Source: Bacteroidota bacterium
GTDB taxonomy: Bacteria > Bacteroidota > Bacteroidia > Cytophagales > Cyclobacteriaceae
Length of the DNA: 64,000 nucleotides
Assembly (NCBI GenBank): GCA_027593175.1
Contig: JAQCJI010000001.1
Location: 1 to 64,000, forward strand
Direction: 5' to 3'
Shown: positions 31,751 through 41,932 of the stretch, one piece after another
Layout of the letters: every line of letters begins with the position of its first letter
Numbering within the stretch: the first letter of the stretch is position 1
Notes under the pieces: model-generated
What the model was told of the DNA's origin: nothing
What the model saw: the letters and a program-made list of their open reading frames with translations, nothing else
Database searches by the model: none
Program-made: the position numbers and the translations under genes

Positions 31751-33043
31751 TTACTTCTTCATTCCCATGTAGTCTACCACAAAGTAGCTCATCACGCGTA
31801 CGCCGAGTACAAATCCACTCTCATCCAAATAAAAGTCTGGGCTATGGTGGGATGGAGTTTTGGTAGGGTCGCCCCCTTTTTTCATACCCCCAAGTCCAAT
31901 AAAGAATCCAGGTTTTTCCTGCTGATAAAAGCTGAAGTCCTCTGAATATGTTTTTGGCAGATCGAGTTCTACATTCAACTTGCCTGCAGCGGATTCCATG
32001 GAGCTTAACATAATGGAAACAAGCTTAGGGTCATTATTTATAGAAGGATAGAGTTTAGTAATTTTTACTTCAGACCTAGCACCAGCGCTCTCTGCAATTT
32101 TTGTTGCAATTTCCGAGATGCGTTGATGTACCTGTTCCTGCTGCTGCTCACCGAAGGTTCGGATGGTGCCGATCATCTCTACCTTTTCAGGGATGATGTT
32201 ATGGCGAATTCCTCCATGAATAGCACCTATGGTTACTACGGCAGGGTTTTGGGTTACATCAATACTTCGGGAAAGGATAGTTTGCAGACCATTGACGATC
32301 TGTGAGGTAGCCACTATAGGATCTACTCCAGACCAAGGTGAAGCACCATGCGCCTGAGTACCGTGAATAATGATTTCCAAGTTATCCACAGCAGCCTGTG
32401 AAGGACCAGAGCGGTAGCTAATTTTTCCTGCCTCGGTTTGTGCAGAAATATGCAATCCAAAGATGACGTCCACATCTTTCATCACGCCCTCAGTGACCAT
32501 TTGCTTGGCTCCCCAGGAGGTGACGCCGGGGATGTAAATTCCTTCTTCAGCGGGTTGGAAGATAAATTTGACGGATCCTTCCAGATGTGATTTCATACCG
32601 GCAAGCACCTCAGCTACTCCCATCAGGATGGCCACATGGCTATCGTGTCCGCAGGCATGCATTACCCCCGTTTGCTGCCCATTGTAGGTGGTAGTGACGG
32701 TGGATTTGAAGGGTAAGTCTACCCGCTCGGTCACGGGTAAGGCATCCATATCGGCACGCAGGGCGACCATTGGACCTGGTTTTCCCCCACGCAAGATGCC
32801 TACTACCCCGGTAGTGGCCACACCTTCCTGCACTTCTATGCCCAAAGCGAGCAAGTGGTCTGCTACTTTTTTGGCAGTACGGGTTTCTTCGTTTCCTAGC
32901 TCTGGGTGCTGGTGGATGTCACGTCTCCAGTCGATTACTTTGGTCTCAATGGCTGCAGCCTTCTGGTCAATACTGGGGCGAAGTTTGCTCTGCGCAAATG
33001 CCGTGCTGCTCAGCAGTAGAAGGGGAAGGAGTATTTTTTTCAT
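31751..33043 (-). CDS. Secreted M20 family amidohydrolase (copy 2)
   Basis: Same 430-aa length and highly similar sequence to copy 1; HACGHDSHVAILMG. Confidence 0.94.
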   Translation of the reverse strand: MKKILLPLLLLSSTAFAQSKLRPSIDQKAAAIETKVIDWRRDIHQHPELGNEETRTAKKVADHLLALGIEVQEGVATTGVVGILRGGKPGPMVALRADMDALPVTERVDLPFKSTVTTTYNGQQTGVMHACGHDSHVAILMGVAEVLAGMKSHLEGSVKFIFQPAEEGIYIPGVTSWGAKQMVTEGVMKDVDVIFGLHISAQTEAGKISYRSGPSQAAVDNLEIIIHGTQAHGASPWSGVDPIVATSQIVNGLQTILSRSIDVTQNPAVVTIGAIHGGIRHNIIPEKVEMIGTIRTFGEQQQEQVHQRISEIATKIAESAGARSEVKITKLYPSINNDPKLVSIMLSSMESAAGKLNVELDLPKTYSEDFSFYQQEKPGFFIGLGGMKKGGDPTKTPSHHSPDFYLDESGFVLGVRVMSYFVVDYMGMKK

Positions 33044-33183
33044 AGTATGTGTTGAGAAGGCATTGGTCTATGTGTTGCTTAATTTAAATTCGCGTGGCGT
33101 AAATTCAAAGAATTTTTGGATAAAGCCTAGAGGTGGAGAACTTTTTGGTTGGAATTGGCTTTGCTAGAAAGAAAAAGCATCTA

Positions 33184-33718
33184 ATGGAATTAAAAAATAA
33201 AGTTGCCATGGTCACCGGCGCAAGTAAGGGACTCGGTTTGGCAATCGTTAAACTTTTGTTTGAAAAGGGGTAGTTGTAGCTGGCTGGGGTAGAATAAAAC
33301 CTGGCTTTTCCCATCCTCATTTTCACTTCTTCTCCTGTGATGTGGCCGATGAGGCACAGGTTGCCAAGGCATACGCCAATACGGTAGTCGCTTTGGGAGA
33401 AGACATCCGCATTCTGGTGAACAATGCCGGCTTTGGGGTGATAGGAGCATTGGAAAGCATGTCTACTGCGGTATGGAACTCCATGTTTGATACCAATTCA
33501 CGGGATCTTCTACGTAACCAAGCGGCTAATCCCAGCTATGAAATTGGCCGATGAAGGTCATATCATCAATGTAGCCTCCATTGCTGGGCTCAATGGAGTA
33601 GCCAACTTTGCGGCCCGAGGATGTAGTCCTAACGATCTTGCAAACCTTAGAGACTCATCCCAATTATTTTGTGGTCGATTTGGAGTGCCGTCCACTCCGT
33701 CCAAAAGGCAAAAAATAG
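33184..33718 (+). pseudogene. Degenerate SDR oxidoreductase with frameshifts and an internal deletion
   Basis: MELKNKVAMVTGASKGLGLAIVKLLFEKG*, then LVNNAGFGVIGALESMS, MKLADEGHIINVASIAGLNGVANFA, then RPEDVVLTILQTLETHPNYFVVDLECRPLRPKGKK* in different frames; YxxxK region absent. Confidence 0.88.
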
Positions 33719-33808
33719 GAAGCAGCACTTCTAAAAATTCACTCTTGCCATTCCAAAGGCAATCTGTATTTTTGTAAGTACTCGATTTATATTGAATCGC
33801 CCCAACGC

Positions 33809-34720
33809 ATGTCTCTCCAGGTTTCTCAGCTCAGTAAACGATATGGCGCTCAAAAAGCACTGGATGAAGTGAGCTTTTCGGCAAATCCTGGGAGGATTTT
33901 GGGATTTTTGGGTCCCAATGGTGCGGGGAAGTCCACCGCCATGAAAATCATAACTGGCTACCTTGCTGCCGATTCGGGAACGGTATCGATCTTGGGGGAA
34001 AATGCCTTGGCAGATCCCAAGAAGCTGGCAGCTCAAATTGGCTATCTCCCCGAAAACAATCCCTTGTACTTAGATTCGTACGTACGCGAGTTTTTGGCAT
34101 TTTCTGGAGGTATCTACGGCATGAAGTCTGCCGACATTCGAAGGCGTACGGAGGAGCTCATCCGTAAAACAGGCCTTCAAAGCGAGAAACACAAAAAAAT
34201 CGGCCAACTTTCCAAAGGCTATCGACAGCGTGTAGGTATTGCAAGAGCCCTCCTGCACGATCCTGCGCTGGTGATTTTGGACGAACCCACCACGGGTTTG
34301 GATCCCAACCAGCTAGTAGATATTCGCAACTTAATCTTAGAGGTAGCCGAAAATAAAACCCTCATTTTTTCCACCCATATCATGCAAGAGGTGGAGGCGG
34401 TTTGCCAAGATGTGGTCATCATCAACGAGGGTAAAATCCGGTCAGCAGGCTCTCTAGCAGACTTGAAGTCTGCCTCTACCCAAGTAACCTTGATACTAGA
34501 AACGGAAGAGCCGATGGACTTATCCTGGTTTGAGTCCATCGGAGTGCCTAGCTTTGGAAGTAAGGGAACCCAGGAATTGGTGCTTATCGCCAAGGATGCT
34601 GGGGAAGCACGCAAGGCTATTTTGCAGGTGGTGAGCCAGCGGCAGCTCAGCTTAATTCGTCTCGACCAAGGCACAAAAAATTTAGAGACCCTGTTTAGAG
34701 AAATTACCCAAGGCCAATGA
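33809..34720 (+). CDS. gldA: Gliding-motility-type ABC transporter ATP-binding subunit GldA
   Basis: LGPNGAGKSTAMKIITGYL Walker A; LSKGYRQRVGIARALLHDP; operon with gldF and gldG. Confidence 0.9.
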   Translation: MSLQVSQLSKRYGAQKALDEVSFSANPGRILGFLGPNGAGKSTAMKIITGYLAADSGTVSILGENALADPKKLAAQIGYLPENNPLYLDSYVREFLAFSGGIYGMKSADIRRRTEELIRKTGLQSEKHKKIGQLSKGYRQRVGIARALLHDPALVILDEPTTGLDPNQLVDIRNLILEVAENKTLIFSTHIMQEVEAVCQDVVIINEGKIRSAGSLADLKSASTQVTLILETEEPMDLSWFESIGVPSFGSKGTQELVLIAKDAGEARKAILQVVSQRQLSLIRLDQGTKNLETLFREITQGQ

Positions 34721-35436
34721 AAAGTTTGTTTCTTAAGGAAATCACGGCCTTTTTCGGCAGCCTGACCGGCTACTTGGTGCTGGTCTTGTTTTTGGTGGCC
34801 ATTGGCTTACTGGTTTGGGTATTTCCGGAAAGTTCGGTGCTTGACTACGGCTATGCCGATTTAGAATCTTTATTTCTCTACACACCTTATGTATTTACTT
34901 TTTTGATTCCAGCAATCTCCATGCGCAGCTTGGCGGAGGAGCGGAGGGTGGGCACTTGGGAACTCTTGCAAACGTCCCCGCTTAGCTTGATTGAAATTGT
35001 ACTAGCCAAGTACCTGGCCCTGCTTGTACTCGTTTTTATGGCAATCCTTCCCACACTGGGCTATGCCTACTCCATCTCCCTGTTGGGCAGCCCTCCGGGC
35101 AACTTGGATTGGGCAGGATTTTTTGGGAGTTGGCTGGGGTTATTGATGATTGGAGCCACTTTTGCAGCTGTAGGCTTGTTTGCCAGTTCTTTGACCTCTC
35201 AGCAGGTGGTGGCCTTTGTCCTTGGTGTATTTCTTTGCTTTGTCTTGTATTTTGGTTTGACTGCTTTGGCAGGGATGGTTCCGGGGGATTGGGCTTATTG
35301 GATAGAAGAACTCAGCCTGAGCTATCATTACAAAAGCCTGAGTAGAGGAATGATCGACAGTAGGGATCTCTTCTTTCTGCTGGGAATGATTTGGGTATTT
35401 CTGGGGGCAACGGTCTTGATTTTGCAAAAGAAATGA
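34717..35436 (+). CDS. gldF: ABC transporter permease GldF
   Basis: Polytopic ABC-2 permease; SMRSLAEERRVGTWELLQTSPLSLIEIVLAKY; ATGA overlap with gldA. Confidence 0.9.
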   Translation: MKSLFLKEITAFFGSLTGYLVLVLFLVAIGLLVWVFPESSVLDYGYADLESLFLYTPYVFTFLIPAISMRSLAEERRVGTWELLQTSPLSLIEIVLAKYLALLVLVFMAILPTLGYAYSISLLGSPPGNLDWAGFFGSWLGLLMIGATFAAVGLFASSLTSQQVVAFVLGVFLCFVLYFGLTALAGMVPGDWAYWIEELSLSYHYKSLSRGMIDSRDLFFLLGMIWVFLGATVLILQKK

Positions 35437-37118
35437 AACGATTGGGATCCCACCGGCTATTTCCACTTGCAGCGCTAATCTTTGGTGTTCTGGTCTTGGT
35501 AGGCTTTGCACAAACGATACGTTTTCGAATTGACCTGACCGAAGAAAAGCGGTATTCGCTACATCCTTCAACATTAAAGTTGTTGGAAAACATAGATCGA
35601 CCCCTGCATGTGGATATTTTATTAACAGGGGAGCAGCTGCCAGGAGGGATGAGGAGACTCCAAAAATCCATTGAAGAGACCGTCCGAACGTTCAATGCCT
35701 ATTCTTCAGAAAATATTACGGTATCCTATTTTGATCCACTGGAAGTGACAGACTCCTTGAAGGAGGAGTTTATCTACACCCTAGCCGACTATGGCATCCG
35801 TCCAACTAACCTCTTTGTCAATCAGGCAACCGGGCAGCAGGAACAGCTTATTTTTCCGGGGGTTTTGGTATCAGATGACACCTACGAAACAGGTGCTCTA
35901 GTCCTGAAAGGGGAGCGGGGCATGTCTGCCGAGCAAACCCTTAATGCGTCAATTGAAAACCTAGAGTTTGAACTGGCTCAGGCCATCCAAAAGCTATTAT
36001 ACCCCCAAAAAAGTGCTTTAGCTCTGATCATTGGGCATGGGGAGCTAGCAGAAGACGATGGATTTGGGATGGTCGAAGCGCTCAATGGACGCTACGAACT
36101 CTTTAAAGTACCGATGGAGCAGGCCCAAAAAGTGGAAGACCTGAGTTCCTTTGAGGTGATTTTCATTTTGGGTCCGAGTAGCCCTTATACAGAGCGGGAG
36201 CTTTTCCTATTAGACCAGTACGTGATGGGAGGAGGTAATTTAGTCATTGGCGTGGAAGGGGTAAGCTTGGATCAATCCCAACTTGCAGGAGAGGGTTCTT
36301 TGGCCTTGCCTTTGGAAAATAGCCTGGATCGCCTCTTGTACCGCTATGGCATTCGTGTCAACAAGGACCTGATTCAGGACCTTATCTTCGGAGTAATTCC
36401 TGTGACGGGTGGAAATTTTGGCAACCAAGAGCAGTTGGTGCCTTTGCCTTGGCCCTATCATTTTCAAGCGGGGCGAATGTACCCTCACCCCATCACCAAG
36501 GGATTGGATCAGGTAAATTTTCGTTATGCAAGCAGCATCGATACGGTGAAGGCTGATGGGGTAATAAAGACCCCCTTGCTCTTTAGTTCGGAGCGATCTC
36601 GGATAATGCCCTTGCCTCATCTGCTCAGCTTGACCGCCTTCCAAGAGCCACCCTTAGAATCCGAGTTTGGGCTTCAAAATTTGCCGCTTGCCTACTTGCT
36701 GGAAGGCGAGTTTACTTCCCTGTTCAAGAACCGATTTGTACCGGAGGAATTTGCGGGTAGTTCAATCAACACCAATGGAAATGGGAAAGTAATAGCGCTC
36801 GGCGATGCCTCCTTATTTCAAAGCCAACTCAACCTAGCGGATCGGGAACCGCTTCCTTTAGGGGAGGATCCACTAGCACAGACTACGTTTGCCAATAAGC
36901 AGTTTTTGGAAAACCTTGTTCAGTACCTCAGTGATCCGGAGGGGATTATTGCTACACGAACCAAGGTCTTGCAAATACGCCCATTGGACAAGGTAAAAGT
37001 CGCTGAAGAAAAACTGAAGTGGCAGCTAATCAACCTAGGGATTCCGGTAATTTTACTAGGGATACTAGGTGGATTGATTGGTTTGCTGCGTGTGAAACGA
37101 TTTTCCCAAAGGAGATAA
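35433..37118 (+). CDS. gldG: Gliding motility-associated ABC transporter substrate-binding protein GldG
   Basis: RIDLTEEKRYSLHPSTLKLLENIDRPLHVDILLTGEQLPGGMRRLQ; N- and C-terminal TM helices; start set at 35433 (ATGA overlap). Confidence 0.9.
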   Translation: MKRLGSHRLFPLAALIFGVLVLVGFAQTIRFRIDLTEEKRYSLHPSTLKLLENIDRPLHVDILLTGEQLPGGMRRLQKSIEETVRTFNAYSSENITVSYFDPLEVTDSLKEEFIYTLADYGIRPTNLFVNQATGQQEQLIFPGVLVSDDTYETGALVLKGERGMSAEQTLNASIENLEFELAQAIQKLLYPQKSALALIIGHGELAEDDGFGMVEALNGRYELFKVPMEQAQKVEDLSSFEVIFILGPSSPYTERELFLLDQYVMGGGNLVIGVEGVSLDQSQLAGEGSLALPLENSLDRLLYRYGIRVNKDLIQDLIFGVIPVTGGNFGNQEQLVPLPWPYHFQAGRMYPHPITKGLDQVNFRYASSIDTVKADGVIKTPLLFSSERSRIMPLPHLLSLTAFQEPPLESEFGLQNLPLAYLLEGEFTSLFKNRFVPEEFAGSSINTNGNGKVIALGDASLFQSQLNLADREPLPLGEDPLAQTTFANKQFLENLVQYLSDPEGIIATRTKVLQIRPLDKVKVAEEKLKWQLINLGIPVILLGILGGLIGLLRVKRFSQRR

Positions 37119-37235
37119 ACAAAAAATCAGAAAGCTATTTTTAACTTTTTTTTCACAATTGGGAGTCATGCCCTCTGAATTAGCATTTTATTTATAAATT
37201 TACCCTACTAGAAAAAACTATACCACCCCTACGAT

Positions 37236-38360
37236 ATGAAATTTATTGTTTCTTCCTCCGCCTTGCTCAAGCGGCTTTCTGCCATCAACGGTGTAGTGAC
37301 CACCAATCCGGTTGTTCCTATTCTGGAAAACTTTCTTTTTGAAATCAAGGGATCTGTATTGACGATCACTGCTTCAGATCTGCAGACTTCCATAATGACG
37401 GAGCTTCAGGTGGAAGCCAAGGAAGACGGGAATATTGCGGTACCTGCACGTATTTTGATTGAAACCTTGAAAAACTTGCCTGAGCAGCCAGTTACCTTCA
37501 GCATCGATCACGACACCTATGCGGTGGAAATTAGCTCTGATAATGGGCGCTACCGTCTGGCTGGTGAAAATGCAACCGACTTTCCGAAAATCCCTACGGT
37601 AAACAATGCCACTTCCGTGGATATGTCCACAGATGTGCTGTCTTCTGCGATTTCTAATACCATTTTTGCGACCTCTTCGGACGAACTTCGTCCTGCTATG
37701 ACCGGGGTATATATCAATTTGAGTCCTACCAACACCACCTTTGTAGCTACGGATGGACACCGTTTGGTACGCTACAGAAGGGTAGATGTAGCATCCGCCA
37801 ATGGGGCGAGCTTGATAATCCCAAGAAAAGCTTTGAACCTCCTGAAGTCTACCTTGCCTTCCGAGAATGTACCAGTTTTGGTGGAATTCAACCAGTCCAA
37901 TGCTTACTTCAAGTTCAACAATATTAAGATGATTTGTCGTTTGGTTGACGAGCGGTTCCCGGATTACGAAAATGTGATTCCAGTAGAGAACCCGAACCGC
38001 ATGAACATCGACCGAACGGAGTTTTTGGGTTCCTTGCGTCGTATCGCCATCTATGCCAACAAAACCACACATCAAGTTCGCTTGAAGTTGACGGGTAGCG
38101 AATTGATGATCTCGGCAGAAGATTTAGACTTCTCTAACGAGGCCAACGAGCGTTTGTCCTGTGATCATGAAGGTGAGGATATCGAAATTGGCTTCAATGC
38201 TAAGTTTTTGGTAGAGATGCTTAACAACCTTTCGTGCAAGGAAGTAAGCTTGAAGTTCTCTGCGCCAAATCGTGCGGGCTTAATCGTGCCGGTTACTCAA
38301 GATGCCAACGAGGACATTTTGATGCTTGTAATGCCGGTTATGCTCAACAACTACGTATAA
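37236..38360 (+). CDS. dnaN: DNA polymerase III beta subunit (sliding clamp)
   Basis: MKFIVSSSALLKRLSAINGVV; ATDGHRLVRYR; C-terminal LMLVMPVMLNNYV. Confidence 0.97.
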   Translation: MKFIVSSSALLKRLSAINGVVTTNPVVPILENFLFEIKGSVLTITASDLQTSIMTELQVEAKEDGNIAVPARILIETLKNLPEQPVTFSIDHDTYAVEISSDNGRYRLAGENATDFPKIPTVNNATSVDMSTDVLSSAISNTIFATSSDELRPAMTGVYINLSPTNTTFVATDGHRLVRYRRVDVASANGASLIIPRKALNLLKSTLPSENVPVLVEFNQSNAYFKFNNIKMICRLVDERFPDYENVIPVENPNRMNIDRTEFLGSLRRIAIYANKTTHQVRLKLTGSELMISAEDLDFSNEANERLSCDHEGEDIEIGFNAKFLVEMLNNLSCKEVSLKFSAPNRAGLIVPVTQDANEDILMLVMPVMLNNYV

Positions 38361-38386
38361 AAAAAACTACCAACCCTTCAAAAAAG

Positions 38387-38417
38387 CCCGATCCACTGCA
38401 GCAGATCGGGTTTTTTT
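38387..38417 (+). terminator. Rho-independent terminator of dnaN
   Basis: CCCGATC-loop-GATCGGG followed by T7. Confidence 0.85.
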
Positions 38418-38452
38418 ACCTTCGTGGTCTTTTAGACCACGAAGGTAAAAAA
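38412..38452. repeat. Perfect inverted repeat, 19-bp arms with a 3-nt loop (possible bidirectional terminator or cruciform)
   Basis: TTTTTTACCTTCGTGGTCT-TTT-AGACCACGAAGGTAAAAAA. Confidence 0.85.
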
Positions 38453-38474
38453 GAATTTACCCTTATTTTTTTGC

Positions 38475-38600
38475 ATTGCCCACCGCTGGGGGCTTACCGA
38501 TCAAAATTTTGTATTTCAAACCCAGGGGTTAAAACCTCTGGTTAAGTTTCTTTCGCCCCGCTGGGGCGGGCATTGCTGCTTGTGATCGAGCCCCGATCAA
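38475..38600. repeat. Cluster of short GC-rich hairpins (REP-like intergenic element)
   Basis: AACCCAGGGGTTaaAACCTCTGGTT; CGCCCC-GCT-GGGGCG; TGATCG-agccc-CGATCA. Confidence 0.45.
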
Positions 38601-38607
38601 CGAATTT

Positions 38608-38856
38608 TTAATTCCCCAATGGTCCGGCCTCTTTTTTGGCATCTCGCAACATTTTGAGGTAGAGGCCTTCTACCCGTGTTCGCGCCCAGGGTGTTTTTCG
38701 GAGGAATTTCAGGCTAGAATCGATGCTGGGATCGTGGGTAAAGCATCGGATGGTAATGCGTTCACCGAGGTCTTCCCAACCGTAAAAAGAGACCAATTGG
38801 GCGATCATGTCAGCGAGGGTGACTCCGTGTAGGGGATTGTTGGCTTGGGTGTCCAT
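38608..38856 (-). CDS. VF530 family (DUF2132) protein
   Basis: [17 protein letters not shown]...[30 protein letters not shown]. Confidence 0.9.
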   Translation of the reverse strand: MDTQANNPLHGVTLADMIAQLVSFYGWEDLGERITIRCFTHDPSIDSSLKFLRKTPWARTRVEGLYLKMLRDAKKEAGPLGN

Positions 38857-38879
38857 GGAAAAAGGAATAAGTAGTATGG

Positions 38880-39284
38880 CTAGATAGAAGCTTCGGAGCT
38901 ATTGGGTTGAATCAGATCCCACAAGTTGCCGTAAAGATCGGTAAAGACAGATACGATCCCATAGGGCTCCTCTGTAGGAATGCGGATAAATTCTACTCCA
39001 CGGGAGCAGTATTTGTGGTAGTCTCTCCAAAAGTCATCGGTATATAGAAAGAGGAAGACTCTTCCACCAGCTTGATGACCCACCTGACTTAGCTGCGTTT
39101 CATTGACAGCCTTGGCAAGTAGCAACTGACAGGTAGAGCCTAAAGGCGCTACCCGCACCCAGCGTTTAGCGTTCGTCAAGGGGCTATCTTCCAGGAGTTC
39201 GAAATCCAAAATTTGGGTGTAGTAGCGAATGGCTTCGTCGTAGTCTTTCACCAGCAGAGCTAGCTGTCCGAGTTGTTGCTGCAT
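38880..39284 (-). CDS. VOC (glyoxalase/bleomycin resistance) family protein
   Basis: [38 protein letters not shown]. Confidence 0.9.
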   Translation of the reverse strand: MQQQLGQLALLVKDYDEAIRYYTQILDFELLEDSPLTNAKRWVRVAPLGSTCQLLLAKAVNETQLSQVGHQAGGRVFLFLYTDDFWRDYHKYCSRGVEFIRIPTEEPYGIVSVFTDLYGNLWDLIQPNSSEASI

Positions 39285-39324
39285 GGTGTTGGTGGGGAAA
39301 GGCTTTGTCTTCTTGCTTTGATCT

Positions 39325-40257
39325 TTAGGCTTTTTGAAAGGACTCTAGAATTTGCCGGATAGCCACTATACTTTCCCATTCTTTATCCTGATCGCCATGT
39401 TCAATGCCTACATGTCCATTGTACCCATGGGATAGGACGATTTTCATCATGCGGGCATAATCCAAGTCTGACTCTTGGCCTGCATCGTCCCATACGCGGG
39501 GCTTGAGGCTGACTCCAGTGGCCAATGGCATCAATTCATCCACCCCTCGATAAGAATCGTAGGAAACAGGTTTCCCATCTAGGGTACTGATACGGAAGTT
39601 TCCAAAGTCTGGAAGCGTACCGGCTAGGGGATGGTTCGCATTTCGGATGGTGTCTGCCAACCATTTGCCATTGGAAGAGAAGCCTCCATGGTTTTCAATC
39701 ACGATATGGATGCCGGTAGGTGCTGCATAGGTGGCGAGCTGGTGGATGCTGTCACTTACCAGCTTGGAGGCTTCAGCTGCATCTTCTGCACGGGTGGACC
39801 AGGAAATATTCGAATAGCCATTGACGCGTACGGTGTGGCAGCCTAGAAATTTGGCGGCATCAATCCACTTTTTGTGATTTTCTACTGCCTTTTGGCGATC
39901 TGTGGCTGACCGAGCACCCAGCATTCCTTCTAGATCCACCATGATCAATACCTGGGTGATGCCTTCATTGGTGCATCGGGTATTCATTTCTTTTAGGTAA
40001 ACAAAGTCCTTTGCCTTATCCATGAAAAACTGGTTGACATATTCCACCGCAAAAATGCCGTGCCTCTTTGCTTCAAGCGCAAAATCTAGATGGTCTAGCT
40101 GCTTGGTAAAAAGTAGTCGGTTCACGGACCACTCGGCCAAGGAAATTTTGAAGGGGAGCGCAGCAGTTTGCTGAGCAAAGCTCAAGGAGGGAAGGCCTAA
40201 TCCAAGGGCCGTAGTGGCTAGCCCAGTGGTTTTTAGAAAATTTCTTCTGCTGTTCAT
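39325..40257 (-). CDS. Exported sugar phosphate isomerase/epimerase-like TIM-barrel protein
   Basis: MNSRRNFLKTTG Tat-like signal; HIVIENHGGFSS, HVGIEHGD; the ORF track extends to 40392. Confidence 0.88.
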   Translation of the reverse strand: MNSRRNFLKTTGLATTALGLGLPSLSFAQQTAALPFKISLAEWSVNRLLFTKQLDHLDFALEAKRHGIFAVEYVNQFFMDKAKDFVYLKEMNTRCTNEGITQVLIMVDLEGMLGARSATDRQKAVENHKKWIDAAKFLGCHTVRVNGYSNISWSTRAEDAAEASKLVSDSIHQLATYAAPTGIHIVIENHGGFSSNGKWLADTIRNANHPLAGTLPDFGNFRISTLDGKPVSYDSYRGVDELMPLATGVSLKPRVWDDAGQESDLDYARMMKIVLSHGYNGHVGIEHGDQDKEWESIVAIRQILESFQKA

Positions 40258-40300
40258 AAGGGTATTTTGGGTTTGAAAATGAAGGTAGAATCGGGTTGAA

Positions 40301-41815
40301 TTAAATCTCCCAACCCACTCGATAGGTTCTAGTGAGCAAGTGCTGGGCTTTTGGGTCGTTGGTAATCTGTATTTTTTGGGAATCAAAATCAATTTTCTTG
40401 CCTGTCCTTAAGGCAATGGCCCCCAGGTTGATGGTATCGGTAATGCATTGGGCGCGGGTAAAGCTGCCAGGGGTTTGTTTTCCTTCCAGCATGGACTCAA
40501 CCCATAGGTCGGTCTTGCGGTCCACTTCTCGTGAATTGATACGCTCTGCATCGCGGCCTTGCATGGCAGTATTTTCTGGAAGTAACACTGGGTTTTCACC
40601 TCGGAAGCCGCCCAAAATTTTCCCTTTGCTGCCTACCAAAAGCAATCCTTCTTCCGGAATATCTTTGCCTTCCGACTCAAGTTCCGCACAAGCAAAAGGC
40701 TTCATGCCTCCATCGTACCAAAATAAATCGAAGGATGGGAGTTGGGCTTGCTGGGGAAACTTCCACTTGATCATGCAGCTTGCAGGAAAGGCCACCTCAT
40801 TTTTGACCCACTGGTACACTTGGTTGACTTCTTCTCGGGTGGTTGTACCATAGGCGCGTACTGAAATGGGGCTTCTGTCGATACCCAAGGTCTCGAACAG
40901 TGGGAATAAACTGTAATGGCCCATGTCGGCGATGGACCCACCACCAAATTCGTACCAGCCGCGGAATACATTGTGCGTGTACTGCTTGTGGTAAGGCATA
41001 TCAGGAACGGGTCCCAGCCAAAGTTGCCAGTTAAATCCCGAAGGGATCGACTGAGCCTCGGTAGGGCGGCTGGTCCACTGCTGCCACACGGGGCGATAGG
41101 ACCAGTTGTGGATTTCTTGTAACTCTCCAATCAGGCCAGCATCTACCCAAGCTTTGATTTGTCGGTATTCAGGACGATCCGACCAGGCGAGTAGGTGGGT
41201 GATTGCACCTGATTCTTTTGCTTTTTGGATAACTTTTCTGCCTTCCAAAAGCCTGTTGGCAATGGGCTTGTGTGTGACCACATGTATTTTATTTGCCATT
41301 GCAGCCAAGGCGATAGGCGCATGGGTATGGTCGGGAGTCATGATTTTGACCACATCGATGCCCTTTTCTTTGTCTAGGAGCTCTCGGTAATCCTCATAGC
41401 TTGCACAGCCTTTGTACCTGCCGGAAGGGGTATTTTTCGCATAGAATTTTTCCACATATTCTTGGCCAATGTCTCGGCCTCCTAGGATTCCGGGTTTGCC
41501 CTCCCACCAAGAATTATCTCCTATTGTTTCTCGAATGTCATTCCTAATCCCATAGGGAGACCAGTCGATGTAGTCGCTGGAAGATTTGTTTACATCACAT
41601 ACTGCGACCAATCGAATTTTGGGATTTTTGAGCAATTCTCCCATCTCTCGAAGTCCCTGGGTGCCGCAGCCGATGTTGGCAACGGTCAGTTGGTCGGATG
41701 GTGGAACATGCCCCGTGCCAGCAATCACTGAAGCCGGTACGATAGAAATAGTAGCTGCAATGTTGGCAGCAGAGGTGAGAAATTCCCTACGGTTGAGTTT
41801 TTCAGAATGAGGCAT
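40301..41815 (-). CDS. Exported Gfo/Idh/MocA family oxidoreductase
   Basis: LNRREFLTSAA Tat-like signal; IGCGTQG; KIMTPDHTHAPIALAAMANKIHVVTHKPIA. Confidence 0.93.
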   Translation of the reverse strand: MPHSEKLNRREFLTSAANIAATISIVPASVIAGTGHVPPSDQLTVANIGCGTQGLREMGELLKNPKIRLVAVCDVNKSSSDYIDWSPYGIRNDIRETIGDNSWWEGKPGILGGRDIGQEYVEKFYAKNTPSGRYKGCASYEDYRELLDKEKGIDVVKIMTPDHTHAPIALAAMANKIHVVTHKPIANRLLEGRKVIQKAKESGAITHLLAWSDRPEYRQIKAWVDAGLIGELQEIHNWSYRPVWQQWTSRPTEAQSIPSGFNWQLWLGPVPDMPYHKQYTHNVFRGWYEFGGGSIADMGHYSLFPLFETLGIDRSPISVRAYGTTTREEVNQVYQWVKNEVAFPASCMIKWKFPQQAQLPSFDLFWYDGGMKPFACAELESEGKDIPEEGLLLVGSKGKILGGFRGENPVLLPENTAMQGRDAERINSREVDRKTDLWVESMLEGKQTPGSFTRAQCITDTINLGAIALRTGKKIDFDSQKIQITNDPKAQHLLTRTYRVGWEI

Positions 41816-41932
41816 GCCGTGACTAAGGATGATGAAACTTTAAATTAAACAAAAGCAGTTAATTGGAATACTTTTAAAAGCAAATTTTACAGCAAAGGAT
41901 ATGCTTTACTCGCCTCTTCATCTTCAAAGATC

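Noticed and set aside
33105-33450. Small minus-strand ORFs opposite the SDR remnant
   Set aside because: Explained by the decayed SDR on the plus strand, which has clear family motifs.
37119-37235. Replication origin next to dnaN
   Set aside because: No dnaA gene and no cluster of DnaA boxes in the AT-rich gap; dnaN is often away from oriC in this phylum.
37374-38075. 233-aa minus-strand ORF
   Set aside because: Antisense to dnaN; no recognisable motifs.
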